Shown in pieces: positions 1 to 10,630 of a stretch of DNA of 64,000 bases. Below the pieces are notes generated by a model. That model worked only from the letters and a program-made list of their open reading frames with translations, did not search any database and was not told the DNA's origin. A program made the position numbers and the translations under genes. Each line of letters starts with the position of its first letter. Position 1 is the first letter of the stretch. This DNA is from Corinectria fuckeliana (taxonomy: Eukaryota > Ascomycota > Sordariomycetes > Hypocreales > Nectriaceae): contig WPDH01000026.1 of assembly GCA_019137255.1 (NCBI GenBank), forward strand, positions 62,001 to 126,000, given 5' to 3'.

Positions 1-298
1 ACCTACCTGTTCTTGGTGTTTTCTGGCTCTGCCTCGTCCAGGTCTCCAGGGATTCTCCGGCGGGACGGGGGCTCTGCATGAGCTGCCGTCTATATCTCTC
101 TCTATCTCTCTCTTTCTCCGTCTGGGTCGGGTCGGTCAATATTTCGGCTTCTCCGAAGCGCTTCCCCGTGCTGCCGCTTCAGGAGTCGTGCATGGTACAA
201 CCGAGGCAGGCAAGTGGCGTATATTGTCCGTGTGGTGGTTGACTGGGGCTTAGGCTGCTCACCGAACTGGAGCCAGCCAAGCAAGGTGTCTTGGGGGA

Positions 299-319
299 GG
301 GGGGGGGGGGGGGGGGGGG
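299..319. repeat. Homopolymer run of 21 G
   Basis: An uninterrupted run of 21 G is preceded by GGGGGA, so the purine tract starts at 293. Homopolymers this long are prone to length error in sequencing and to slippage. The exact length should be treated as uncertain. Confidence 0.9.
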
Positions 320-1181
320 ATCTTCGCTGCTGTTGATTGCTGCTCAACCATGTATCATCATGGCTACCTACGTAGATAGACTACGAGGGCCGCTTTGCCT
401 CTTACTTGGCCCGGAATCCCTGGTATTTTGCCGCTTAACTATTATGTATTGTTTGTTCTGGGCCCCCTGCCAGCTTGTCGGGGGGGCAGCAGCACGACGC
501 CCCCACCGCTTGGAGCCGTTCAGGCTGTGAACCACACCATCTCGTCGACGAAGCGGCCTCAGCTCCGCGAGGACCAATCAACCCACCCACACACACTTAT
601 CGGAGAGAGACGTGCTTTGACACGATACACACACGCACACACACACACTCTCTCTCTCCCCTCCTCACGGTCAATAGACGCAACCTTGGCCCCAAATCCC
701 ACCAACGGTATGGCGTCTCCCGGGACGATGGATGCACAGCTGAGCCTCAAGACACACACAACTATGGCAAGCCACCATGCACTTTTCCGTACTCGCCGTC
801 ACACGCGTCACACACCCAGCTGTTCGGGTCGGATGGCATCTATGTACGTATGTGCAGTACAGTAAGCAACAGTAGACACATGTTTGCGTCTTGCCTTCTC
901 TCGCCCTTCATGGCCCGGAGTGCCGGCCGGCGTCCTCACATGGATGGGTCCTCTTCTCCCCCCCCTGCTAGCTAAGATATCCTGAACCACGCCCTCGGGT
1001 ATGGAAATCCTCGCCCTGCGTCTTCCCTGCTTTCCGTAGTTCCGGGGACGGGGCGTGGGCAGTCATGTGGTGGTGGTTGTGGTGGTGGTGGCAGTGGACA
1101 TGGCATATCCTGGCCAAGTTGCCAAGCCAAGGCCCATGATTCATTCATGCGCGGCTGACCACGTTGAGGAAAAGGGCGACG

Positions 1182-1203
1182 GGATGGATGGATGGATGGA
1201 TGG
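1182..1203. repeat. GGAT tetranucleotide microsatellite
   Basis: There are about five and a half tandem copies of GGAT with no interruption, in a non-coding context. It lies within a 300-bp stretch that also holds TTCGTGG and CTGG arrays. Confidence 0.9.
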
Positions 1204-1288
1204 TATGGCATGGTACAGCATGGCTCCGGAGCAAACAAATCACTCTGTATTAGGCTCATGGCTCATGGCCCTGGTCGAGCTGCGTGTT

Positions 1289-1316
1289 TTCGTGGTTCGT
1301 GGTTCGTGGTTCGTGG
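1289..1316. repeat. Four tandem copies of heptamer TTCGTGG
   Basis: The seven-base unit TTCGTGG is repeated four times perfectly. The unit length is not a multiple of three and no gene covers it, so it is a simple minisatellite in intergenic DNA. Confidence 0.85.
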
Positions 1317-4179
1317 CCGTGCCATGATATTACCGTGCCGTGATGCTGGCTGGCTGGCTGGGCCTGGCTGGACCACCCGGGCCGTGGAGGACGAGATGGG
1401 AGCTTCATTGGGAAGTGAGCCTCATTGGGAAGAGTGAGTCAAGCTCTGGTTCCCTAGCAAAGAAGGCCGCGTTCGGGGTGGTGGACGAATCGAATATAAC
1501 CTCACGCGCCCGCCAAAGAGGCTCTGGATGTGCTCTCGCTGTATTTGCGGCGTGGTGTTGTTGCTGTTGACGTTGCTGTCCTTGAATCTTCTCCGTGTTG
1601 TGTCTTTTCTGTCTGCTCGAGCGAGTTCAAAGTTGTTGCCTGTCATCGGCCCGTTGTGGTTGTCCAGATCGTCTGTCTGTCATCGTCCAGATTGTCGGTC
1701 ATTGTTCCCATCATCCCAACTTATTCTTACTCTTGTTATTACTATTGTTGTTCTTCTCCTTGTTCTTCTTCTTCCTTTTTCTTCCTGCTTACTTACTTAT
1801 TCATCCTCACTCTTTCGCCTTCCTTCTCCCCCGCCATCTATTACGACGGGGTGAGCATCTCGCCATGAATACCCTCCCTCGACGGCCGTCTACTTTCGAC
1901 CCCCGAGATCCTGATCCTCCGCCTACTCCTCCTGGAGGACCCCGCGTACCTCCTCCGCAGCCGAACCCGCCACCGTCTCCTCCGCACACTTTCTCCTTGT
2001 CCTTGTCCTCGTTGGGCTCGCCGGATCGCCATCATCATCATCTTCATCACCAACCTCCACTTCCACCCGTCTCGAGATCCTCAGCCGCTTCCACCTTGCT
2101 GTACCACCAAGCCTCGCCCAGCCTCCCCGGGCAAGAAAGAGCTTCCCCCCTCTCTACCAAGTACGCCTACAGTACCACATACGTACTATTCCTGCCGCCA
2201 AGCCTAGGCCTCCCCTGACTACTCCGCCACCCGGAGGCTTTGGCTTGGCTTTCTCTGGGTGGAGTGGACTCTGAGGAAGTTGAAAGTGCAACGCCAACTG
2301 CACTTCCTACTTGTCATCCCACCCTTTTTCGATTCTCTCCATGCCGCCCATGACCATGTGGCCCATCCCATCCCAGCCCAGCCCATGTTCAGAGGGGAGG
2401 AGGGGCAGGCAGGCAAGCAGGCAGGCAGACCAGCTGGGTAGTCAATCACGCAAGGGTTGTTGTTCTTCTTCCTCTTCTTCTTCTTCCCTTTTCCACCACC
2501 ACGACGAGGGTGGGATACGACCGCGGATCGAGGCCGTGATTGCAAGATCTGCGTTGATTGGGAGGGGAGGGGATTGATGTGACGGGATACATGCCTGCAT
2601 ATGTGCTGTGCCTACTAGATTACCTACTAGTTCGTTTGATGGATCCACCGTCCGTCCATCTATCTGACGGGCCAAACGCGGCTGCAGCTTGAGGGTTGGT
2701 GATCCCTGTAGCGTCATTTATCGGGTGTTTTCCAGAGCAAGGTGCGGCCTGGGGTGCAGGACGGGAGGAACCAAGTGTACGTAATTTACCTATGTTGCAT
2801 TCCGAGGGGGAGGGGGGGTTTCTTTTGGCTGCATTTGGAGGAATGATTTACTCCATTCGGAGGACGATTTGCTGCATCGGGATATGGAGGGCAGGCCGAT
2901 TCTGTAAGGGGTTATTTTGTTCTATTTCTTTCTTGTGTGCGTCTGTGTGTCTGTATGTCTGTGTTGTCTTTCCTTGACGGACCTCGGCTTGCAAGATTTC
3001 GTCATTCGAGTGGACCGCAAAGTCAGGTCTCAACGGTGGGGGAGGGGCCCGAATCTCACGGAACAGAGGGTAGGATGATAACTTATCCATATCTACAGTG
3101 CAGTAAGATAGCATCTAGTCAGCTACCTTGGTGGGTGGATGTTGGAGTGGATGTTAGATAAGTACCTACCTACTCAGGTATAAATGTGATGAACAGTTGG
3201 ATGTATAGACTTTTGACGGATAGAGATGGAGATGGGTGCAGTAAATAGATACCCCATGCCAGGTCCACATATCATGCTCCTATGCTGTATACTTACATAG
3301 GTATCTACCCATCCAACCATCCGTTCACACCACGTCCTGGCCATCTTGCAATGTGTATATCACGTTCCCATAAGCTAGAACATCATCCCATTAACAGCAA
3401 ACTATACCACGGATAAGATCACACCCAGCTCTCTCCGTCCGTCTTCCCCACACAAGCCATGGGGTCTATCAAAACCAAACCACTCCCTCCCTATCGCGAC
3501 TCCACCTCCAAAACACGGCATCCCGTCCATCCCACTCGCCGTCCCTACCCTAGACCCAGCGTGGGGTTCATCCGGGAAGCCTGCAGTACACAGTAGATAG
3601 CTACATAGACCTACCTATGTACGCCCTCCATTGAGGCCCGCCCTCTCCAACCGGGGCCGATCCTTTCTCTTTTTCTTCTTTGGTTGTCCAAGTCATGATG
3701 GGTTGTCACGTAGACTACTTAGACCTAGCTTACATCGTAGCTTCGTTCTCCTACATACAACTAACTACTCAAGCCCGCCGAACCATGGGTCTCGACGGTC
3801 CTCATCCCCCACATCCCGGGCCATGTTCCGTCCGGACTGGATTCTTGTGAATGGTGCTTTGCCCCGCGAGTTGCTTATCGGAAGACGTCATATAGGCCGG
3901 GGGGGGGGGGCTTGTTTGATGATCCACGCATCGAATCAGTGCTAAAGAGTTGGAACTTCCAGACGAGGCCCGAATCCGAACCCGACGACATTTGGTGTTT
4001 CCGTGTGCACGGACCGGACTACAGGCAAGTTGTACGGTTACTTGGCAAGTTTGACATTAACATATGACATTCCAAACAGCGATTGTCTTCGAGTACTTCG
4101 TGCAGATCTATAGACCAAGTTGAAACAGAACAAAAAAGCACACTGAACCCATACTTGACGCAAATCCCAAAACGCCCAT

Positions 4180-5572
4180 CTACAGCAGCGCCATGCCGGC
4201 TCCTAGGCCCACAATGCCCAGTGCTGCACCGGCAATGTGCCCCGTGGCCCTGGCGGCAGCCATGCCCGTGCTCGACCTCGAGGAGAACGAGCTGGAGGAC
4301 GAAGAGGGGGTGGTCTCCGGGGTTGACGTGGGAGCTGAAACGGTCGAGACCGGAGTCGTCGGGATCGGACAGTCAGACGTGCAAGGAATGGCCGACGTGA
4401 AGGGCTGTTCGTCCATCTTGCTCACGGGGAAGACCTGGAGCTGGGACTGCACGGTGGGGACGGGCAGCTCCACGGCGTCGCTGGGGTTGAGGGGGCCCGA
4501 GATGACGTGCAAGATGCCGTTGGCGATGAGAAGGTCGGCCTGCTGAATCTGGGCCGAGTTGATGTACAGCCCGCCGCTGAGCTCGTGGACCGTAATCACA
4601 TTTGATTGGCCGGACGCGTCCTTGCTCAGCGTCTGGAGCTGAGTGCTGTTCGTGAGGAAGGACGACGACAAGACCTGGTCGGGGACGATGTGGTAGCCCA
4701 TGACATCGGCCAGCTCCTCGGCGGAGAGATGGTCAAGGCTACCACCGACGTACCGAAGAGACCGGTCCGAGGGAGCAAAGACAGTGATGTTCTTGCGGTC
4801 TGCGAGCTTGGGCATGAGGTGAGTCTGGAACAAGCCTCCGAGGAAAGACTCCACTTGGAAGGCCATGGCCGTCTCCCTCAGGCGCTGGGGAGGGGTGAGG
4901 AGGTTGTCGACGATGTGGATGAGACCGCCTTGGAAGGGAAGGTCGTTGTCGACCAGGACGACACGGTTGCCCACGCCGGTGACGAAGACGATCTCGTCGG
5001 ACTGTTTGACAATGAGGATGTTCTGGCCCGAGGTGACGTTTGTGAGCAGCGCATCGGTCATGAGGGTCGATCTGATGTAGGTGGGGCCTGCTTCGAGCTG
5101 TCCCGTGTTGACTGTGCCCTGAAGGATGTGATACTTGAGAAGAGCGATTGTCACTTCCTTGTTCTCGGGGTCCCAGATATCCTTTAGCGATGTGTAGGGG
5201 ATTTGCTTAAAGGCATCATCGTTGGGGGCAACGATCTAGCAGGAGTTAGTGCGGGATATTCATGGATATATATATATATATATATATCGCGTATTTGCGA
5301 TGGTGCTAGGCGTCGATGAAGGAAGGACAACGAACCGTGACTCCGCTGTAGTTTGGTAATTCCAGCAAAATCTCGGGGTATTTCTGGTGTTGGATTTAGC
5401 AAGGATTTCTATGCAAGAAGACCCATACAAGACCTACCTGGATCAACTTGGTAAAGGTACTGAGCGTCTTGTAACCAGACAAGACTGTTCCTAGGTCCTG
5501 TTTGTCGGAGTCAACAGCCACAACGGAGGCAACCATGCCAACGAGGCCGATGAGGACATTGGAGAACCGCAT
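4180..5572 (-). CDS. Fasciclin (FAS1) domain cell-surface protein
   Basis: The model has three exons: 5572-5438, 5383-5336 and 5235-4180, giving 412 aa. Both introns are GT-AG (54 and 100 nt). The second contains an (AT)n tract. The start is the ATG opening a clear signal peptide (MRFSNVLIGLVGMVASVVAV). The body resembles two tandem FAS1 folds: the first includes IVAPNDDAF and a YHILQGTV-type H2 region, the second NITVFAPSDRSL and GYHIVPDQVL. After about residue 340 comes a Ser/Thr-rich stretch, including a poly-Ser run, then a hydrophobic C-terminus (IAGAALGIVGLGAGMALL). This suggests a GPI anchor. FAS1 proteins are extracellular adhesion or cell-wall proteins, so an adhesion role is inferred from the family. 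The nearest genes are far away on both sides. The open frame antisense to exon 3 is a shadow. Confidence 0.88.
5266..5287. repeat. AT dinucleotide repeat inside intron
   Basis: An (AT)n tract of about 11 units lies within the second intron of the fasciclin gene. Its position in an intron explains the interruption between coding blocks. Confidence 0.85.
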
Positions 5573-8500
5573 TGTTTGAAATGATGGATTCGAGGTGTCA
5601 ACAATGCCAAAAGAAAATCGCTATATCGGTGTTCCCAGAGCGAAAGGAGTGTCGGAGCTTCTGGTGTGTTGAATAAGGTCTAATGAACAGGACACAGCTG
5701 GTCAAAGTGGGAAGCTATCACTCCCATAAAATGATGGGGAGAACCAGAATGGTCCGTCGTACGACTGGCTCGAGGTCGAGTCTAAAGCAGCAATTGGGTA
5801 TAGATTCAAGTGTGGAAAGAATGTCAAAGCCGTAGAACAAGTGAAGGCCAAGGACTAGGAGGGAGTTAAGCAAAGCTCAAAGCAAGACGATGCTGTCGAA
5901 GCTGTAGGTGCCGATGCGTAAAGAGAGGTTCCTGAAGTGTCCGAACACCGGGCGAAGGAGGCCATCTTCAGCAAATAAGTATTCTCGTGAAGCATGCCGG
6001 GCGAGGATCCATGGCACCAACAGCTTGAGCTACTTGGAGGCGCGGCTGACATTCTGGGTACCCCAGATCAAATCCGGGTCAGATGGACGAATGCCCCTTC
6101 CACGGCCTGCCCGTGAAACTCGTCGAGCCCTGGAAACCCCAAAGAAGTGCCCATGGAACGAGCATAGCGTGCCAGGCTATAACGCCTCAGGCTTGATCGA
6201 AAGAGTCCGGCTAAGCCCCCATCTTCATTGGGACACTTTGACGCTGTCCTTGGAGATTTAGCGACGACGGAGATTCCGAAACGCAAGCCCTGAACCCTGC
6301 TAGCTGGATCACTAGTAGTGTCTTTGGTAGGCCTTCGAACCTTTGTTGCCGCTTTCTACCAGGTGTCAAGACATGGAAGCTCGGTTTCAGTGAAATGCTG
6401 ATCCCAGAGTATTTTCTACAAGCCAGACGAAAGAGTGTATCTTGGCGTTGGATGTCGGTAGCCTTCAGTATCATCCGCACCCTAATACCGTGCTTCCACT
6501 ATTTCATCCGAACAGCCAAGATGATCTGGATTTTCCCTTGCCAAGGGGAACACCATAATATTCCCCGATTAATCACGGGAGATCCTTAGTAGCTAGGTCT
6601 GAAACCAAAGTTGAACCCACGAAGACTCCGCTGTGACGAGCGGGAGATGTCATCGTTGCCGGCTTCATGTGTGCCTGATTTACCAGCCGCCCGTATTGTG
6701 ATGCCGCCACTAGCGCCACCGCCACCGCGAAACCCAGAAAACGAGGGAAAGCTTCAAGTACTAGGTCCAGATTATAAGACGGTCTTGGTAATAGAAAGAT
6801 CAACTAAGTTTCGTTAGGCCCGGCAAGGCCTGAGCGGAGATGCCTACCCGTAGCTCGAGACCGTGGCAGCGGTGGCGGGTCTGGAAAATGGATGGCTAAC
6901 TGCGGATGGAGGGTTGGTATGCAAAGCGTCGTCCATAGGGCAACCACCCGTCTCTTGGGAGGCGTTATCCCTGTAAACCCGAAACAGACTACAAAACGCT
7001 GGCGGCCGTAGCGGATGGTGCCTTCGGGTACGGTGCATTCCTGTTCCTTTAGCTTGTCGGTTGGTTCCTTTGCTTCCTCTGATGCCGTCAGTCGACCACG
7101 TTTTCGGATCAGAGGGTGTTGACTTGAATCTCGACCCTCCCGAGACATTTAGTAGTCTGCACTAAAGCCCCGGTAACTCTCCCGACGAGCTAGTGCTGCG
7201 CAAATACAGGCTTAGCTTATGGAAGAGCTCTTGATCTTCTATCCCCTAGAATCACTCTGCCGGTTCTGGACTTTTGTTGTACTTGACCATTGTGACACAG
7301 TGCCCCCGATCGTAGTTTACTAAATTTACAGTCTCAAGGATATCGAAGTCTCGAACTTCAAGCTGGGAGTCGTTCGTTGACGGTTCCTTGAGTTGATCAA
7401 CGATGAGATGCGGCCGGAAATTCGAATGCTACTCCGCCATATGCTTTGTGCCTGGTATGGACTTTCCGGCATTAGACATCTTGACAGAGCTGAGATGTTG
7501 AGGCCTTCAGTTCCGAGGATCAGAGTAAAGCTGATATTGCGCAGGATCAAGACGTCATCGGTCGATCGAGGGGTGATCCTCTAGTGATTGTTGCAAACCA
7601 GATGCCACGACGACTGTCTCGTTTTGTAGCATGGGAGTTTCGATAATTGCCATGAATCCGCTGTGGCTGAAGACCATGACAAGTAGGTAGGTAACTGGTG
7701 GATAGGGTTGCCCATCAACAAGGTGTCGACCTAGTACGGGACATATGCTCGAGTGGTGTGCCTAGCCCCAGTATTTTGAGGCTTGGAGCCAAGGCGATGC
7801 AGAAGAAACAGGCTTGGTGGGAGTATCTTGGCCATCATGACTCCTGTCACTGCCATTTCTGTTGCCGCTTTTGCCATGGACATCCCAAAGCAATCTAATG
7901 TTAAAAGGCGGACTACTCATGGCACACTCATGTGGCGTGTCAGAGATCCGCTGCCGATTGGTATCGATCCCGTTAGCTAGATCGATGATCTGACTGCCTG
8001 GAGACTTCACCTCAGAGCAAGCAAGCATCCCACTAGATCTGGGCGTCGACAGGCAGGCTTCTTGGGACCCCGGTGGGTAGCCTCACTCGGTGATTTGTTG
8101 TTCGAGCACAGCATGCGGATAGAGCCCGTCGATTGTTTGCATCAATGTGGATTTACCGGAGGAAGCTTGGCCATCTGGGTCAGACGAAACTGCTTGGAAT
8201 GGGCTGGAACACTCGATAGCTGCAACAAGGGCACTGGGTGAAACTCTGTAGACAGGTATCGAGGCTTTTGGCGGCTACTAGTTGTTGGGAGCTGCTCGGA
8301 GACGAGGCTCTTCGTGGCGTGGAGTATAGAGCGTGAATGTGTAGCGCTGGAATGGACTGGAATGAAGGAGTCCATAGATGATTATCTGGCCGCGTTGCTG
8401 ACCGTGCAGTCTAAGTTGGCTTATACCCACAGTGCTGATTGACTGGGAGATGCACGGTACCCATGGCCTCCGAATCCGCTGTAGAGGATCCAAGGTAGCG

Positions 8501-9118
8501 GTCGATGCGGCATGCCGCAGCTGGAACCGGAACGCAACGCTCCCAAGGGCGGTGCGTACTGTGCAGGCCCACCTCGCGGTCTCACTGTGCCAGCACCCAT
8601 TTGCTTCCGTCCCCGGCCAACACCGGGGCATTCATATCGTGGGCTTTCCGGGTTCAGAATCGTACACGCACTGGATTCAGTCGGACTGTGCTTGGAGTTG
8701 GGTCTAGGCTTGGCCTGGTTTTCTTTTTCATTTGCTTTGCCCCTGAACTCGACGTGCTCTGATTGTTTGCACTGTTGCATCACATCCACCATCACACACT
8801 TGGCAGCCTATGAACAGCTGCTTCATTCATATACCCCAGCCCCAAGCTTTCAGTTTCCTCCCGACTAACTCAACTCAGCCCGTTCCGTTCTTCTTTCCCT
8901 TTCTTGGACTATACCATATCTGCTGGGAACAAACCTAATCTTCCTGCTGGGAAGAGCCAACATAGCTCATAGTTTTACGTGATCGCTCTCTCTAACCCGG
9001 GACAAGCCACGGCCTACCACTTGGCAGTTTCCAATTCCCAGTTCCCCTTGAATCTATCCCCTCTTTTAATATTCTATTCTCGCTCCTAAACATCACCATC
9101 ATCACATCCAACTTCACC
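5573..9118. other. 3.5 kb without an intact gene, possibly decayed
   Basis: No continuous gene model can be built here. Open frames are all under about 125 codons, and none is joined to another by convincing splice sites. Some minus-strand fragments read like protein remnants. A 65-codon open stretch (8280-8083) contains SSGKSTLMQ, which matches a P-loop. Other open fragments lie near 7240-7440 and 7560-7760. Stops separate them. The last 250 bases before 9119 are pyrimidine-rich and probably belong to the leader of the GH16 gene. The region may hold a degenerate gene or transposon, but this is an inference. Confidence 0.45.
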
Positions 9119-10630
9119 ATGGGCAAACGCGATTCGTACATGCCGAAAATGGAGGAGACGTCGGGATCGAGCGGCAACTCGCCTTCCACCACGCCTCCCC
9201 GGTCTCGCTCGCCTGTTTCCGAAGCTCTGGCGAGGCTAGAGAGACCGGCCAGAGACTCTGTAGCTTACGATGGAGCTTTAACCTCTCAGATTGGCGTTAT
9301 TCCTTCACGACCAGCGTCAAGCTTCGGATCATCCAAGTCATCCAACACCGCCGCTGGGACACGACCCGATGGCCCATCGCAGGCCTACTTCCACTCTAGG
9401 AGAGTCAAGCAGGGAGAGATTGAGAAGCCGTGGCTCGACAAGACCGACCCCAAGGAGAAATGGGTCACGATTCTACCCATCATGGCCATTGGCGTCGGCC
9501 TTCTGCTTTCTGGGTTTCTCATCTGGGACGGATTGAGAAGTGTCGTTCATCACAAGTACTGCCCTGTCATGGATGAAACCTTTGGCTCCGACCTAGATCC
9601 CAAAATCTGGACCAAGGAAGTCGAAGTGGGTGGCTTCGGGTAAGTCCTTGACGACTTTACAAAACTTTCGCCAGCAGCTACTAACCGTTGCAGAAACGGT
9701 GAGTTCCAGGAGACAACAGGCGGCAATGACAATGTCTACGTCGAGAACGGTCAGCTGGTCATCAAGGCAACCCTTCAGGATGCCACCCTGATGGAAAAGA
9801 ACAACGTCATGAACCTTCTCAAGGATGGTACCTGCACCTCAAAGCTCTACAAGAACTGCGTTGCCGCGACCAACGTCACTGCAGGAAACTCGAGCGTTGT
9901 GCCCCCTGCCAGATCTGGTCGCATCAACACCAAGAAGGGCGCCAGCATCACATATGGACGCGTCGAGGTAACTGCCAAGCTTCCCGAGGGCGATTGGCTG
10001 TGGCCCGCCATCTGGATGTTGCCCGTCGATAGCACGTATGGCCCCTGGCCGCGTTCGGGAGAAATCGACATCATTGAGTCCCGAGGAAACAACTACACCT
10101 ACAGCCAAGGAGGAAACAACATCGTCTCCTCCGCCTTGCACTGGGGTCCCAACCCGGCCAACGATGCCTGGTACAAGACCAACCGCAAGCGCCAGGCCCT
10201 ACACACCACCTACAGCGCTGGCTTCAACACGTTTGGCCTGGAGTGGTCTCAGAAGTACCTCTTTACTTACATCAACAATCGTCTACTCCAAGTCACATAT
10301 ACCAACTTCAAGAAGCCCATGTGGAAGCGCGGCGGTTTCCCAGACGTGGAGACCAACGGCACCCGTCTGGTCGACCCTTGGACCCAGACGGGAAAGAACA
10401 ACGCGCCGTTCAACAAGGCTTTCTACCTGATCCTCAACATTGCCGTTGGCGGTACCAATGGCTGGTTCGAGGACCTTGCGTCTGACAAACCGTGGGTGGA
10501 CAACTCGCCAACTGCGAAGAGGGACTTTTGGGAGGCCCGCAATGAATGGTACCCTACCTGGAAGTCGCCGACGCTCGAGGTCAAACGGGTTGTCATGTTG
10601 CAGCAGTGCGACGGTAACGAGGACCTGTAA
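9119..10630 (+). CDS. GH16 beta-glucanase-like enzyme, type II membrane
   Basis: Two exons, 9119-9639 and 9694-10630, are separated by a 54-nt GT-AG intron with a CTAAC branch site; the product is 485 aa. Residues 1-120 are Ser/Pro-rich and probably cytosolic. One hydrophobic segment (ILPIMAIGVGLLLSGFLIW, about residues 120-138) follows, with no cleavable signal, so a type II membrane topology is likely. The rest is a glycoside hydrolase family 16 domain. The motif GEIDIIES (about residues 295-302) fits the family signature ExDxxE, with the first Glu as nucleophile and the last as acid/base. The flanking WLWPAIWMLP and GPWPRSGEIDI are typical of laminarinase or beta-1,3-glucan-binding members. 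Substrate is probably beta-1,3- or mixed beta-glucan, with a role in cell-wall remodelling. NxT/S glycosylation sites are present in the catalytic half. Confidence 0.9.

Larger units (their letters stand above)
1..4179. other. Gene-free region with microsatellites
   Basis: I see no supportable gene in this stretch. Open frames are short, overlap in several frames and follow low-complexity sequence, such as pyrimidine-rich 1690-2000. It contains a CT-rich tract (91-118), a run of 21 G (299-319), mixed AC then CT repeats (about 626-658), a GTGGTGGTT-type tract (about 1062-1093), a GGAT tetramer array (1182-1203), four copies of a TTCGTGG heptamer (1289-1316), CTGG repeats (1346-1361), AGGC repeats (about 2403-2427) and CTT/TTC tracts (1740-1800, 2460-2490). 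TACCTA/TAGGTA hexamers recur (start of window, 364, 3160-3180, 3296-3308, 3598-3622). The density of such tracts fits an extended promoter or long untranslated leader of a gene outside the window, but no such gene is visible. Confidence 0.6.

Noticed and set aside
1595..2218. A 207-codon plus-strand open frame rich in Pro, Ser and Leu
   Set aside because: It follows a long CTT/TTC tract, two other frames overlap it, and no homologous feature is recognised. It is likely low-complexity DNA.
4606..5187. A 193-codon plus-strand frame antisense to the fasciclin gene
   Set aside because: The sense strand carries FAS1 motifs; this frame does not show any.
7560..7760. A minus-strand fragment reading VMVFSHSGFMAIIE, resembling a beta-lactamase-fold C-terminus
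   Set aside because: The similarity is to a short, loose pattern only. No SxxK or YxN motif is found nearby, and stops flank the fragment.
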